Part shown: one piece after another, positions 9,339 to 18,503 of the stretch
How positions within the stretch are numbered: position 1 is the stretch's first letter
How the letters are laid out: every line of letters starts with the position of its first letter
Assembly (NCBI RefSeq): GCF_014642875.1
Contig: NZ_BMJC01000008.1
Coordinates: forward strand, 124,001 to 188,000
Direction of reading: 5' to 3'
Origin: Puia dinghuensis
GTDB taxonomy: Bacteria; Bacteroidota; Bacteroidia; Chitinophagales; Chitinophagaceae
Length of the DNA stretch: 64,000 nucleotides
Made by a program: the position numbers and the translations under genes
The notes under the pieces: model-generated
What the model was told of the DNA's origin: nothing
What the model saw: the letters and a program-made list of their open reading frames with translations, nothing else
Databases searched by the model: none

Positions 9339-12300
9339 TCAGAATATAACATTAAGGTTGAACCCGATGATCTTGGTCGGCGGCAGCTGGTTGATATCGG
9401 TGGTACCGATGCCGTTGCCGGTGGTGTTGCTGAACTCGGGGTCAGACCAGACGTTGTCCTTCGCCCTCCAGGTGAGCAGGTTCCTTCCGAAGACGGACAC
9501 GTTGATGCCGTTGACGATCTTCAGGTGGTCGATGATGCTCCGGGGGAAGGTGTAGGTGAGGGTGACTTCTCTCAGCTTCCAGAAATCGGCGCTGTTGACA
9601 TACGTGCTGCCGGCAGTGTTCCAGACGTTGGCCCAGAACAGGAGGTTGCCGTCCTGTGTATTGACGTTGGTATTGGGGACGTATTTGCCGGGGGCTGTCT
9701 GGATAACCGAATTGGGGATGATGAAGGGTTGGCGGCCGGAGGAGACGGAATAGCCCGATACGCCGGTGAAGTCCAGGCTGCTGCCCAGGGAGTTGAAGAT
9801 GACGGCGCCGAACCGACCGTCGGCGACAGCTGCCAGGCGGAAGCCTTTATAGTTGACGGAGGCGGTTAGCCCTACCCGGTGGGGCGGGTTGGTGGTGCCG
9901 AACTTCTTCTGGTTGGGATCGAGCGTGGGATAGCCTGTGGTAGCGTCGACTACGATATGTCCGCTGGGGTCGCGTGTCCAGTCACTGGTCTTGATGATGG
10001 GGTAGGGGTCGCCGACGGATGCGAAGGAGTTGGAGCCGACGTTGACATCGGTGAGGCCATAGCCAAGGCTTTTGACGGTATTCTTGTTATAAGAATAGTT
10101 GCCGGTTAATTCGACGGTCCACCCGGCCACGTTATCCAGCACCCTGGCTCTCAGGTCGAACTCTACGCCCTGGTTGACCATTTCCCCTGAATTCACGAAG
10201 GCGGAGGTGAAACCCGTAGTCGGAGAGATGGTGATGGGGATGGTCTGGTTATTGGTGAGCGTATGATAGTAGGCTGCGATGAAGTTGATGCGATTGCGAA
10301 GGAAGCCTAATTCCATTCTTGCTTCATAATCCGTGCTGAACTCGGGCTTGATGTTGGGGTTGGCGAATGCGCCGTTGACGGTGTATCCGGCCACGTTGCC
10401 GAAGGGGAAGCCGCCGCCGGAGTTGAAGGTGTTTTGCAGCGAATAGGCGCCGATGCTCACCTGGGCCGTCCGGCTGTAGGCGGCGCTTACCTTACCGAAG
10501 CTGAGAGTGCGGTTGTTCCGCAGGATGGGCAGGGCTTCGGTGAATACAAAGGAGGCGTCGACTGCCGGGTAGAGGTATGATCGGTTGGAGCTGGCGAGCA
10601 GTGATGTCCAGTCGTTGCGCAGCGATCCGTGAAGGAAGGCGTAGTTGTTATAGCCGACGGTGAGGTCGCCGAACACGCCCAGCAGCCGGGTCTCTTCCTT
10701 GTATTCGCCTACTACGGGGATGCCTACGCGGTTGCTGATGTTGTAGAAGTTGGGTACCACCAGGGTGCCGGCGGACTCGCTCACCAGCCGGAGGGTGTTG
10801 TCGATGAGGCTGGTTCCGGCGATGAACTTGAAGTCGAAGCTTCCGTACGCCTGGTGTACGGATGCGAGGAAGTCACTGGTGAGCCGCTGGTTGTAGCTGA
10901 TGGCGTCGCCTTCCGAGGGGGAGTAGACCTTTACTGAGCTCGGGATGTTGCCCGACTGCAGGGTGTCGGCGATGGCCCATGGTGCGAAGGTGTAGCCTGC
11001 CTGGGTGTACTTATTGTTATAGTCGTTGCGGGCGATGCCGGCCCGGTATTGCAGATTGAGCCATTTCCAGGGCTGGAGGCCGAGGCTGATGTTGGCGATG
11101 ATGTCCGTGCTTTTTTCATCCAGCCGGGTCTGGTCTATCTGCCACCAGGGGTTGCCGTAATAGGCGTTGAAGTAGCCGTCGGGGCTGGCGAAGGGGTCGG
11201 TCTGCCAGTTGCGGTAGCGGCGCAGATCGACATCGGCGGGGGAGTTGATGATGGTCCAGTAAAGCGGCCTGTTCTGGAAGTAGGAGCCACCGCCGGAATA
11301 CCCGCCGGGGATGCCTGTCGTGCCCCAAGTGAAGGGCACGCCTGAGCCCGGAGTCCGGCTGGTATGATCCAGGGTATAGCCAAGGGTATAGTCCGCGCGG
11401 AAGATGCCGCTGGTGCGGGAGCCGTTGAGGCGGATGGTGGTGCGCTGGTCGTGGTCCTTGGGGATGATGCCTTTCCTGTCCAGGTTCTCGACGGAGAGGA
11501 AGAATTTGCTTTTTTCATCACCTGCGCCATAGGAGATGGCGTTGATCCAGGTGATGCCGTTGTCGAAGAAGCCCTTCTTCGCATTGGGGACGGCGGAATA
11601 CCGGATGGAATCCTGTTTGATGTAGAAGCTTCCGTCGGGCCGGTAGATGCGGATGGGTGCGCCGATGGGGATCAATTGCCCATTAAAGCGGGGTCCGTAG
11701 TTCTGGTTCTCGTACGGCACATAAGGAATATAGGGGTTGCTGGGGAGGAAGACCAGGCCGGGCGCCGTTGGCGATTCGCCGCCGTATTGGCCGAACTGGT
11801 TTTGGAAGTTAGCCGTATAGGCGATGGATTCCACCTGCATGGAGGTGTTGAGCGCGACCTGCGGTTTGCCGGCGCGGCCTTTTTTGGTGGTGACGATGAC
11901 GACGCCGTTGGATGCCTGCGAACCATACAACGCGGATGCCGAGGCGCCTTTGAGGATGTTGACGCTTTCGATGTCATCGGCGGCGAGGGAGGCGAGGGAA
12001 CTGATGGGCAGCGGGATATCGTCCACCACGAGCAGGGCCTGGTTGTTGCCGAGAATGGAGCGGTTGCCCCTGAGGGTGATGCGGACGTCGGGTTTGACCC
12101 CGTTGTTGACGAGGTTGATCTGGAGGCCGGAGACCTTTGCCGCCAGGCCGGTGGCGATGTTGGTGACCTTGGCCTGGTTGAGCTCTTCGGCGTTGATCCT
12201 GGTCGTGGAATAGCCTAATTCCTTAGCCTGGCGTTTGATACCGAGGGCGGTGGTTACGACGACCTGTTCGAGGCTGGAGGCTAATTTGTCGATGACGATG

Positions 12301-12572
12301 TTTACCGTTTCGTTGGTTTCGGTGATGGTGAAAGTTTTGGGTGCGAAGTCTACGCCGGAAGCGGTGATTTTGTCTCCTACTTTGGCCCTGATGGTGAAGT
12401 AGCCGTTTTCGTCGGCGCTGACACCAAATTTACCGTTCTCAGATTTGAGGGAAGCGAACGGAACCGGCGCTCCGTTCTTGTCGACGACCCGGCCCTTAAA
12501 TTCTCGTAATTGGGCGGATGCAGAGATAGCAATGAGGGAGAAGGCCAACAGGAGGGCTGTCAAGTTTCTCAT
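9339..12572 (-). CDS. SusC/RagA-family TonB-dependent outer-membrane transporter
   Basis: About 1077 residues from ATG 12572; a TTG two codons upstream is less likely. Signal peptide ends near ISASAQ. A carboxypeptidase-regulatory-like beta domain follows (LREFKGRVVDKNGAPVPFAS), then the plug with ALGIKRQAKELGYST and the SusC signature around ASALYGSQASNGVVIVTTKKG, and a 22-strand barrel ending in GFNLNVIF. It imports a nutrient captured by the SusD partner, powered by TonB-ExbBD. There is no STN domain and no adjacent sigma/FecR pair, so regulation is probably by another mechanism. First gene of its operon. Confidence 0.95.
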   Translation of the reverse strand: MRNLTALLLAFSLIAISASAQLREFKGRVVDKNGAPVPFASLKSENGKFGVSADENGYFTIRAKVGDKITASGVDFAPKTFTITETNETVNIVIDKLASSLEQVVVTTALGIKRQAKELGYSTTRINAEELNQAKVTNIATGLAAKVSGLQINLVNNGVKPDVRITLRGNRSILGNNQALLVVDDIPLPISSLASLAADDIESVNILKGASASALYGSQASNGVVIVTTKKGRAGKPQVALNTSMQVESIAYTANFQNQFGQYGGESPTAPGLVFLPSNPYIPYVPYENQNYGPRFNGQLIPIGAPIRIYRPDGSFYIKQDSIRYSAVPNAKKGFFDNGITWINAISYGAGDEKSKFFLSVENLDRKGIIPKDHDQRTTIRLNGSRTSGIFRADYTLGYTLDHTSRTPGSGVPFTWGTTGIPGGYSGGGSYFQNRPLYWTIINSPADVDLRRYRNWQTDPFASPDGYFNAYYGNPWWQIDQTRLDEKSTDIIANISLGLQPWKWLNLQYRAGIARNDYNNKYTQAGYTFAPWAIADTLQSGNIPSSVKVYSPSEGDAISYNQRLTSDFLASVHQAYGSFDFKFIAGTSLIDNTLRLVSESAGTLVVPNFYNISNRVGIPVVGEYKEETRLLGVFGDLTVGYNNYAFLHGSLRNDWTSLLASSNRSYLYPAVDASFVFTEALPILRNNRTLSFGKVSAAYSRTAQVSIGAYSLQNTFNSGGGFPFGNVAGYTVNGAFANPNIKPEFSTDYEARMELGFLRNRINFIAAYYHTLTNNQTIPITISPTTGFTSAFVNSGEMVNQGVEFDLRARVLDNVAGWTVELTGNYSYNKNTVKSLGYGLTDVNVGSNSFASVGDPYPIIKTSDWTRDPSGHIVVDATTGYPTLDPNQKKFGTTNPPHRVGLTASVNYKGFRLAAVADGRFGAVIFNSLGSSLDFTGVSGYSVSSGRQPFIIPNSVIQTAPGKYVPNTNVNTQDGNLLFWANVWNTAGSTYVNSADFWKLREVTLTYTFPRSIIDHLKIVNGINVSVFGRNLLTWRAKDNVWSDPEFSNTTGNGIGTTDINQLPPTKIIGFNLNVIF

Positions 12573-13209
12573 GTGCAAACGTTTTGGTTAGAATAATAAA
12601 ATGACGCGCATTTGTTTGCTCGTCTTTGCAGGCTTAAAACAAAATGTAGGATGGCGCGATTAGCGCGGTGCTAAATTCCGGATGGAGGTCTGAGTGGGTA
12701 GGGATCTTTTGGGGTGCAGATGGCGGATGAAGGTGGTGCGGATGAGGTGTTGGGGCGCAGATTGCTTTGAAGATAAGGGGATAAGGCGCAGATTGCGATT
12801 GCGGCGGATAAGTGGGATGGTGCGGAATGGTGCGGCCCGTTTAGGTGGGGTGCGGAGGTAGGAAGGTGAGTTAAGGAGGAGTGAGAAGGGATTGGTCTGA
12901 TGTGTGGTCTTGGTCTTAAGACAAAGTTAAAAGAATTATTTATATAAAATATTTGCTATTTGCAGAATTGTTGGGCGATCATCTTCCAATGGGAAATTCC
13001 CGCGGCAACCGATCGTAAATTCCCTTCCTGACCGTAAATTCCGTAAACAAGAAGGGTATCCCGATTTTCTGCTCAATCCCGGAAAACGGAATTAATCCCA
13101 AATAGGGAAGCTTTCTTGAAGGGGGGATCGTAGAAGATGTTGCTTTTCAGGTGTTTACAAATTGGCACGTACATGGTTACACTGCTATAACGAATTAGCA
13201 ATCCACTCT
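12573..13209. other. Divergent intergenic region, 637 bp
   Basis: No convincing gene. The part near susC (12650-12900) is G-rich low-complexity sequence with repeated GGTGCGGA-like words. An A+T-rich stretch lies at 12920-12965. Nearer the plus-strand gene are a perfect palindrome GGGAAATTCCC at 12991-13001 and two direct copies of CGTAAATTCC at 13014-13023 and 13033-13042, which could be regulator sites. It must contain the promoters of both divergent units, but I could not assign boxes with confidence. Confidence 0.5.
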
Positions 13210-15114
13210 ATGAAACCCTACAAAGCAGCTATCGCGATTCTCCGCAAAAACAGACAGGTTGTACTGACCATCATGGTCGCCGTGATCGCCTTTTCACATG
13301 TAAAAGCCCAGACAGCAGACTGGGTCTGGGTCAACGGTAGTAATACGACTAATCAGAACGGCACATATGGTACCAAAGGCACTGCCGCGGCCGCCAATAC
13401 ACCCGGCAATCGCATCCAATTGGCTAACTGGATCGATGCCTCGGGCAATTTATGGGCTTTCGGCGGCTATGACTTCAACGGCAACATATATAATGATCTG
13501 TGGAAGTTTAATCCACTCACCAGCCAATGGATGTGGGTCAGCGGCTCGAATTCAACCAATAACCAGGGTGTCTATGGCACTAAGGGCACCGCGGCAGCAA
13601 GCAATGTCCCCGGCGCAAGATATGGCAGCAGCGGCTGGGTAGATGCAAGCGGGAATTTCTGGGTCTGGGGCGGCTATGGCGTCGACGGCAGTAACAATCA
13701 GGGCTACCTCAACGACCTCTGGAAATTCAACCCGACGACGCTGCAATGGACCTGGGTCAGTGGGGACAATACGCGTAACAGCACTGGTGTATACGGCACT
13801 ATGGGTACGCCTGCCGCTGCTAATAAACCCGGCGGGCGTTATGGCCAAAGCGGCTGGAAGGACGCGGCCGGCAACTTCTGGCTGTTCGCAGGCTGGGGAA
13901 ATGACGGCGCCGGCAGGACGGGCGACCTCGACGATCTTTGGAAATATAACACCGCTACCGGTCAATGGACCTGGGTCAGCGGAGACAAAACCCGGAACAA
14001 TACGGCCGTGTATGGAACAAAGGGTACCGCGGCAGCTACTAACAAGCCCGGCAACCGTGACAGCCAGGTCGAATGGACGGATGCCTCCGGCAATTTCTGG
14101 TTCTTCGGCGGCTGGGATTACAACGGTAATTATTATAGCGATCTTTGGAAATACGCTCCGGGTACCGGCTTGTGGACCTGGGTCAGCGGCAGCAACACCC
14201 AGAACAACCAGGGAGTGTATGGTACCAAGAATACGGCTGCTGCTGCGAACGTACCCGGCGCCCGGTATGGTCACAACGGATGGGTCGATGCCTCCGGTAA
14301 TTTCTGGATCTTCGGCGGCAACGGTATCGACGGCAGCAACAATTCGGGGGTCCTCAACGATCTTTGGATGTATAATCCCACCACCGGTCTCTGGACCTGG
14401 AAATGGGACGACAATACCGCCAACACCGCTGGCGTCTACGGGACAAAGGCGATCCCCTCGACCACGAATAAGCCCGGCGGCCGGGGCTACCAAAGCGCCT
14501 GGCTGGACGCGGCCTCCAATGTTTGGGTCCTGGGTGGACAGGACGTCAACGGCAATCAATTCAACGATCTGTGGGAATTACAATCTCTCATCACCCTTCC
14601 GGACGTAAAGGTGCGGCTCAATGGCCGTTCTGAGAATAGCAGCAACATGCTGGAATGGACAACCATCGGGGAGATAAATTCCTTCCGCTTCGAAGTGGAG
14701 AAAAGCACCGACGGCAACAGCTTTACTACCATCGGCGAGGTTGCCGCCATCGGCAGCGGTGATAACAGCTATGCCTTTAGCGACGCTGAACCAGTGGCAG
14801 GGAATTCCTATTACCGCATCCGGATGATGTGGGAGAATGGCAACGAACTCTACAGTAATGTTCTATTTCTCCACCGGGAAGCTCAGGCAACCATTTCCCT
14901 CTTCCCCAACCCGGCCGTCAGCTATGTCAACCTGCAATTGCCGGATAACAGCCTGCTAAACTCCCCCTTGCGCATCTTCGATGTTGCGGGCAGATTGCAT
15001 GCCGAAGTGATGCTCACGACGCAGCTGCAGACGGTGGATGTGAGCCGCTTACCCAAGGGGTTCTATATCTTCAGCCTGGTGGACGGAAGTTCGTACAGGG
15101 TGTTGGTGCGGTGA
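13210..15114 (+). CDS. Secreted six-repeat kelch-like beta-propeller protein with type IX sorting domain
   Basis: 634 residues from ATG 13210, chosen because MKPYKAAIAI starts a normal signal peptide cleaved after HVKAQ; the upstream ATG at 13162 would add 16 residues. Six near-identical repeats of about 60 residues follow, each with W-x-WVSGSN, GVYGTKGTAAA-N-PG-R, W-DASGNFW-FGG and LNDLWKFNP. This is the pattern of galactose-oxidase/kelch propellers, so a six-bladed propeller is likely. Residues after about 480 form a fibronectin-like region, and the end has LFPNPAVSYVNL and GFYIFSLVDGSSYRVLVR, a type IX secretion C-terminal sorting domain. The protein is therefore probably exported and attached to, or released from, the cell surface. 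No catalytic residues are recognised; binding or adhesion is inferred. Confidence 0.85.
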   Translation: MKPYKAAIAILRKNRQVVLTIMVAVIAFSHVKAQTADWVWVNGSNTTNQNGTYGTKGTAAAANTPGNRIQLANWIDASGNLWAFGGYDFNGNIYNDLWKFNPLTSQWMWVSGSNSTNNQGVYGTKGTAAASNVPGARYGSSGWVDASGNFWVWGGYGVDGSNNQGYLNDLWKFNPTTLQWTWVSGDNTRNSTGVYGTMGTPAAANKPGGRYGQSGWKDAAGNFWLFAGWGNDGAGRTGDLDDLWKYNTATGQWTWVSGDKTRNNTAVYGTKGTAAATNKPGNRDSQVEWTDASGNFWFFGGWDYNGNYYSDLWKYAPGTGLWTWVSGSNTQNNQGVYGTKNTAAAANVPGARYGHNGWVDASGNFWIFGGNGIDGSNNSGVLNDLWMYNPTTGLWTWKWDDNTANTAGVYGTKAIPSTTNKPGGRGYQSAWLDAASNVWVLGGQDVNGNQFNDLWELQSLITLPDVKVRLNGRSENSSNMLEWTTIGEINSFRFEVEKSTDGNSFTTIGEVAAIGSGDNSYAFSDAEPVAGNSYYRIRMMWENGNELYSNVLFLHREAQATISLFPNPAVSYVNLQLPDNSLLNSPLRIFDVAGRLHAEVMLTTQLQTVDVSRLPKGFYIFSLVDGSSYRVLVR

Positions 15115-15131
15115 TCTGGCTTGCTTGAGAG

Positions 15132-15464
15132 CTATTCGTCGCTGAGGTCTTCCAGCAGCTGCTGATAGTCATCATTCAGATCGGGGTTGCCTTCATTGCG
15201 GTCGAAATAGTCTCCTTCTTTTGTGCGGGCGACTACGCAGAGATAGTAATATATGTCTTCCTTGAAGGTTTTTAAGAGCACGTTATTCCAGAATGGCAGT
15301 TCGGACCTGTCCTTGCTGTCTTCGAAAAGGATGGTGCTGGCTATCGGGCTCTCCAGGTAGTCGCCGCCATTTTCCAGGAGGATCCTGGATAGTTCGGTCT
15401 TCAATTCTTCCGGATCCCAGGCGAGGGCGTCTTTTGCGTCGTATGTAAGGCAGTATTTAGCCAT
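15132..15464 (-). CDS. Small acidic conserved hypothetical protein
   Basis: 110 residues from ATG 15464, preceded by AGGAAA; a longer version from 15515 would start inside the upstream terminator and is rejected. Sequence begins MAKYCLTYDAKDALAWDPEE and ends QQLLEDLSDE. It is acidic, without signal peptide or membrane segment. I do not recognise a family. It is encoded convergently with the kelch-like gene and lies just downstream of a minus-strand terminator, so it likely has its own promoter between 15465 and 15515. Confidence 0.65.
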   Translation of the reverse strand: MAKYCLTYDAKDALAWDPEELKTELSRILLENGGDYLESPIASTILFEDSKDRSELPFWNNVLLKTFKEDIYYYLCVVARTKEGDYFDRNEGNPDLNDDYQQLLEDLSDE

Positions 15465-15515
15465 TTTCCTATGTTGATTGCGGCTAAAAATAGCAAATCC
15501 CGGGTGATTTGGCAT

Positions 15516-15543
15516 AAAAAAACCGCCTCTTGATGAGACGGCT
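15516..15543 (-). terminator. Rho-independent terminator on the minus strand
   Basis: Minus-strand CCGTCTC-ATCAA-GAGGCGG (one mismatch) followed by seven T residues. It sits between the small acidic gene and the remnant at 15545-15748, so it ends a transcript coming from that remnant. Confidence 0.65.
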
Positions 15544-15544
15544 T

Positions 15545-15748
15545 GCGAGTAGGTCTTTTAAAAGTGGGTTCCCGGCAGGCTACCGGATTGATAAGATAGT
15601 TAAAGCGGGGACCACGTTTGCCGAGGTCTCTGGCGACCACAGTCTTCTTCTGATACTGGAAAATGTCCTGGAACAGTTGGATCTTCCCTTCGTTCAGCAT
15701 GGGTTTAATGAGCTCGTACCGCTTGTCCGGCTGCCGGATGCGCGCAAG
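15545..15748 (-). pseudogene. Remnant of a small DNA-binding-like protein gene
   Basis: The minus-strand frame reads RYELIKPMLNEGKIQLFQDI and then KTVVARDLGKRGPRFNYLI, which resembles (from memory, not searched) small Bacteroidota proteins with a helix-turn-helix-like motif. The frame has no ATG before the conserved segment; ATG 15700 falls inside it. It loses similarity after NYLI and runs through the terminator without a stop. The upstream start and the C-terminal half appear missing, so this is probably a decayed gene that kept its terminator. Confidence 0.35.
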
Positions 15749-15860
15749 TGTGTGATCAGTTCGCGCGCATGTGCGCGGTTAGTAGTTTTCGTTTATGGAT
15801 GAGTGATAGTTTTTAGTTTTTCATTTCCCACCGCTTCTTTTTAACTTCCATTCATTAAAG

Positions 15861-15879
15861 GAACCGCTGGAAGCGGTTC
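15861..15879. promoter_or_regulatory. Perfect 8-bp inverted repeat before the TIG-repeat gene
   Basis: GAACCGCT-GGA-AGCGGTTC lies 29 bp before the ATG at 15908, in the untranslated leader. There is no T-tract immediately after it, so an operator or mRNA-stabilising hairpin is more likely than a terminator. Confidence 0.35.
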
Positions 15880-15907
15880 GACCGAGCACATTCTAAAAAC
15901 CTTTTCT

Positions 15908-17761
15908 ATGACTCATCTTTACCCAAAGGCGGGGAGCAGGACTTCTATGGCCTATCTTATTCTTCTATTCTGCTTCCTGGCCAACAGTCTTTTTGCTCAG
16001 CACACACATATCAGCTCTTTCACTCCCACCAGCGGCACCAGAGGCACGAGAGTGCTGATACATGGTAGCGCGTTTACCGGTACCACCTTCGTCGGCTTTG
16101 GCGGGTTGCCCGCACAGAACTTTATTGTTCTTGGGGATACCCTCATATCAGCCAGAGTCGGAAATGGCGCCAGTGGTTATGTGCTGGTGAGTGGACCAAA
16201 GGGAGTGGATTCCCTCGCCGGATTTATCTATGTCAGGCCCACCGACACCCCGCATATCTCAGGCTTCTCTCCCGACAGCGGGTCGGCGGGCACGGTAGTG
16301 ACCATCAGCGGAAAGCATTTTACCGGGACAACAGCCGTTCGATTTGGCTCGACGGCAGCCGCTTCCTTCACCATAGCCTCCGACTCCAGCATCCGGGCTA
16401 CTGTGGGCTTTGGGTCCTCCGGCTCCATCACCGTCACCACTCCTGTTGGTAGCACATCCGCAGCTGGTTTTACCTATATCCCCGCCGCGGGGCCGACGCA
16501 TATTAGCCATTTCACTCCCACCAGCGCTGCGACCGGTGCGACGGTGGATATTTTCGGCAGCTCTTTTACCGGTACCAGCTTTGTTAGTTTTGGCGGCGTG
16601 AGCGCACGATCGTTTACTGTCGCCGCAGATACCCTGATCCTGGCAGTCGTGGGCAGTGGCGCGAGCGGATCGGTAGTAGTGTCGGGCTCCAACGGGACGG
16701 ACTCCCTTGCCGGGTTTACCTATATCCCCCCGGTGGCCGACACGCCGCACATCCTTTCCTTCACCCCCGACAGCGCGAGGGCACGATCGGTGGTGAGTAT
16801 CAACGGAAAGCATTTTACCGGTGTGACATCGGTAAGGTTTGGCGGGACGCCGGCGGCATCCTTCACCGTGGTCTCCGACTCCATCATCCACGCTACCGTG
16901 GGCAATGGTGCTACGGGCTTTGTCGCCGTCGCCAATCCAAATGGCAGTGATTCGGTGGCCGGCTTTGTCTTTATCCCCTCTGCGGCGCCGACCCATATTA
17001 GCCGGTTCGCCCCCGTCAGGGGTACGACAGGTACTACAGTGGATATCTTCGGCAGCTCGTTCACAGGCACCACCTTTGTTAGTTTTGGCGGCGTGAGCGC
17101 ACAGTCGTTTACTGTTGCCGCAGACACCTTGATATTGGCTGTCGTGGGTAGTGGCGCGAGCGGATCGGTGGTAGTCTCGGGTTCCAACGGGACGGATTCC
17201 CTTGCGGGCTTCACCTATATTCCCCCCGTCACCGACACGCCGCACATTCTGTCCTTTACCCCTGACACCGCGAGGACCGGAACGGTAGTGACTATCAGCG
17301 GTACCGGTTTTACCGGAGCGACATCGGTGAGCTTTGGCGGGACGCCGGCGGCATCCTTCACCGTAGTCTCCGACTCCACCATCGACGCTACCGTGGGCAA
17401 TGGTGCTACGGGCTTTGTCGCCGTCGCCAATCCAACTGGCAGTGATTCGGTGGCGGGATTTGTCTTTGTGGATTCGACATCGGACTCGACTTCTGCGCTG
17501 CCTGTGGGCGCTTCGCTGATGCTGAAGAGTTATCCTAACCCGGCCGTGGGATCGCTGTTCGTCCTTGTGCCCCATACGACGACGCGATCGAAGCTCATCC
17601 TGTCGGCTATCAGCGGCAAGGTAGTGAGGACGGTATTCGTGCAGCCCAATGCCACCACGGTGAGGATCGGCTTAAACGGTCTCATCAAGGGGGTATATAA
17701 GCTGCTCTGGAGCGATGGAGTACATACGGCGCATCAGACGGTGTTAGTGATGAATGAATAG
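15908..17761 (+). CDS. Secreted protein with six IPT/TIG domains and type IX sorting domain
   Basis: 617 residues. Signal peptide ends near LFAQ (ATG 15947 inside it is an alternative start). Six IPT/TIG immunoglobulin-like repeats of about 80 residues follow, each opening with HIS-F-P and containing VDIFGSSFTGT or VVTISGKHFTG, FGG-PA-SF and a GA-G-V-V segment. Odd and even repeats form two classes in alternation. The end has LKSYPNPAVGSLFVLV and GVYKLLWSDG, a type IX sorting domain. TIG repeats usually serve in extracellular binding or as spacers. The gene is monocistronic with a strong terminator 20 bp after its stop. Function beyond surface exposure unknown. Confidence 0.85.
   Translation: MTHLYPKAGSRTSMAYLILLFCFLANSLFAQHTHISSFTPTSGTRGTRVLIHGSAFTGTTFVGFGGLPAQNFIVLGDTLISARVGNGASGYVLVSGPKGVDSLAGFIYVRPTDTPHISGFSPDSGSAGTVVTISGKHFTGTTAVRFGSTAAASFTIASDSSIRATVGFGSSGSITVTTPVGSTSAAGFTYIPAAGPTHISHFTPTSAATGATVDIFGSSFTGTSFVSFGGVSARSFTVAADTLILAVVGSGASGSVVVSGSNGTDSLAGFTYIPPVADTPHILSFTPDSARARSVVSINGKHFTGVTSVRFGGTPAASFTVVSDSIIHATVGNGATGFVAVANPNGSDSVAGFVFIPSAAPTHISRFAPVRGTTGTTVDIFGSSFTGTTFVSFGGVSAQSFTVAADTLILAVVGSGASGSVVVSGSNGTDSLAGFTYIPPVTDTPHILSFTPDTARTGTVVTISGTGFTGATSVSFGGTPAASFTVVSDSTIDATVGNGATGFVAVANPTGSDSVAGFVFVDSTSDSTSALPVGASLMLKSYPNPAVGSLFVLVPHTTTRSKLILSAISGKVVRTVFVQPNATTVRIGLNGLIKGVYKLLWSDGVHTAHQTVLVMNE
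16490..17480 (+). repeat. Tandem duplication of a 495-bp TIG-pair unit inside the gene
   Basis: TIG repeats 3+4 and 5+6 are close nucleotide copies offset by exactly 495 bp (165 codons). For example GTTAGTTTTGGCGGCGTGAG occurs at 16583 and 17078, and TGTCGCCGTCGCCAATCC at 16921 and 17416. High nucleotide identity indicates a recent unequal duplication or gene conversion. Confidence 0.8.
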
Positions 17762-17781
17762 CCCTATGTGGATATTATAGT

Positions 17782-17815
17782 ACGGCCCCGCGTAAGCGGG
17801 GCCGTTGCTTTTTGT
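17782..17815 (+). terminator. Strong rho-independent terminator
   Basis: Perfect 10-bp stem ACGGCCCCGC-GTAA-GCGGGGCCGT followed by TGCTTTTTGTT, placed 20 bp after the TIG-protein stop. Confidence 0.92.
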
Positions 17816-17828
17816 TAAATTGCTATAT

Positions 17829-18503
17829 ATGACCAGAGGTATAGATATTTCTCATCATAACAGCGACGACCCCGGGCACACACCCATCGACTGGCAGCGG
17901 GTGGCGGCCATTACGTCGCCGGCTATTCCCCCACAGTTCGCTATTATAAAGATATCCGAAGGGGCCGATTTCCGCGACGCGGCTGCTGCGGCTAATGCGC
18001 AGGGAGCAGGCGGTGCGGGCATTTTATTCGGGTATTATCACTTCGCCCGGCCGGGAGTAAATGCCGCCGCTGCCGAAGCAGCCAACTTCTACAATGCGTA
18101 TGCCGCCATCGGCATCGCACCGACCTTCAACTATCCATTTGCGTTGGATCTGGAAGAGAACAACGGGCTGATGCCCGCTGCTTATCTTGCCTGGGTGGAA
18201 GAATTCCTGCAGACCTTCACCGGATATTTCGGCGGAGCATCGCTGATCGCGGGCCCGGCCGGGACGGGATCCGTCGCGCTTGCTGAATCCGTGATCCTCA
18301 TCTACGGTCAGCCGGATTTCCTGACGGCCAACCTCGCCCCCGGTCATACCCTGGGTTCGCGGTTTCCCCTTTGGGTTGCCGGTCCGGGTCGGACTTCACC
18401 CGCGCTGCCTTTGGGCTGGACGGATTGGGCCGTCTGGCAATATGACTGGCATGCGGCTATCCCGGGGATCGTCGGGGACGTGGATGCGAATTGGATGAAG
18501 TAG
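17829..18503 (+). CDS. GH25-family muramidase (lysozyme)
   Basis: 224 residues from ATG 17829; an upstream start at 17805 would lie in the terminator and is rejected. RGIDISHHN (Asp6) and FALDLEENNG (Asp107, Glu109) are the conserved acidic residues of glycoside hydrolase family 25, which cleaves the N-acetylmuramic acid to N-acetylglucosamine bond of peptidoglycan. WAVWQYD near the C-terminus fits the family too. No signal peptide is visible, as in phage endolysins, and no phage genes adjoin. Its target could be the cell's own wall or a competitor's; export would need another route. Monocistronic between two intergenic regions. Confidence 0.85.
   Translation: MTRGIDISHHNSDDPGHTPIDWQRVAAITSPAIPPQFAIIKISEGADFRDAAAAANAQGAGGAGILFGYYHFARPGVNAAAAEAANFYNAYAAIGIAPTFNYPFALDLEENNGLMPAAYLAWVEEFLQTFTGYFGGASLIAGPAGTGSVALAESVILIYGQPDFLTANLAPGHTLGSRFPLWVAGPGRTSPALPLGWTDWAVWQYDWHAAIPGIVGDVDANWMK

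Noticed and set aside
13552-14559. Long minus-strand frame opposite the kelch-like gene.
   Set aside because: The repetitive pattern is the complement of the real repeats, and the plus-strand protein has a signal peptide and a sorting domain.
15530-15802. Plus-strand frame of 90 residues between the small acidic gene and the TIG gene.
   Set aside because: It starts inside the minus-strand terminator stem and is antisense to the DNA-binding-like remnant.
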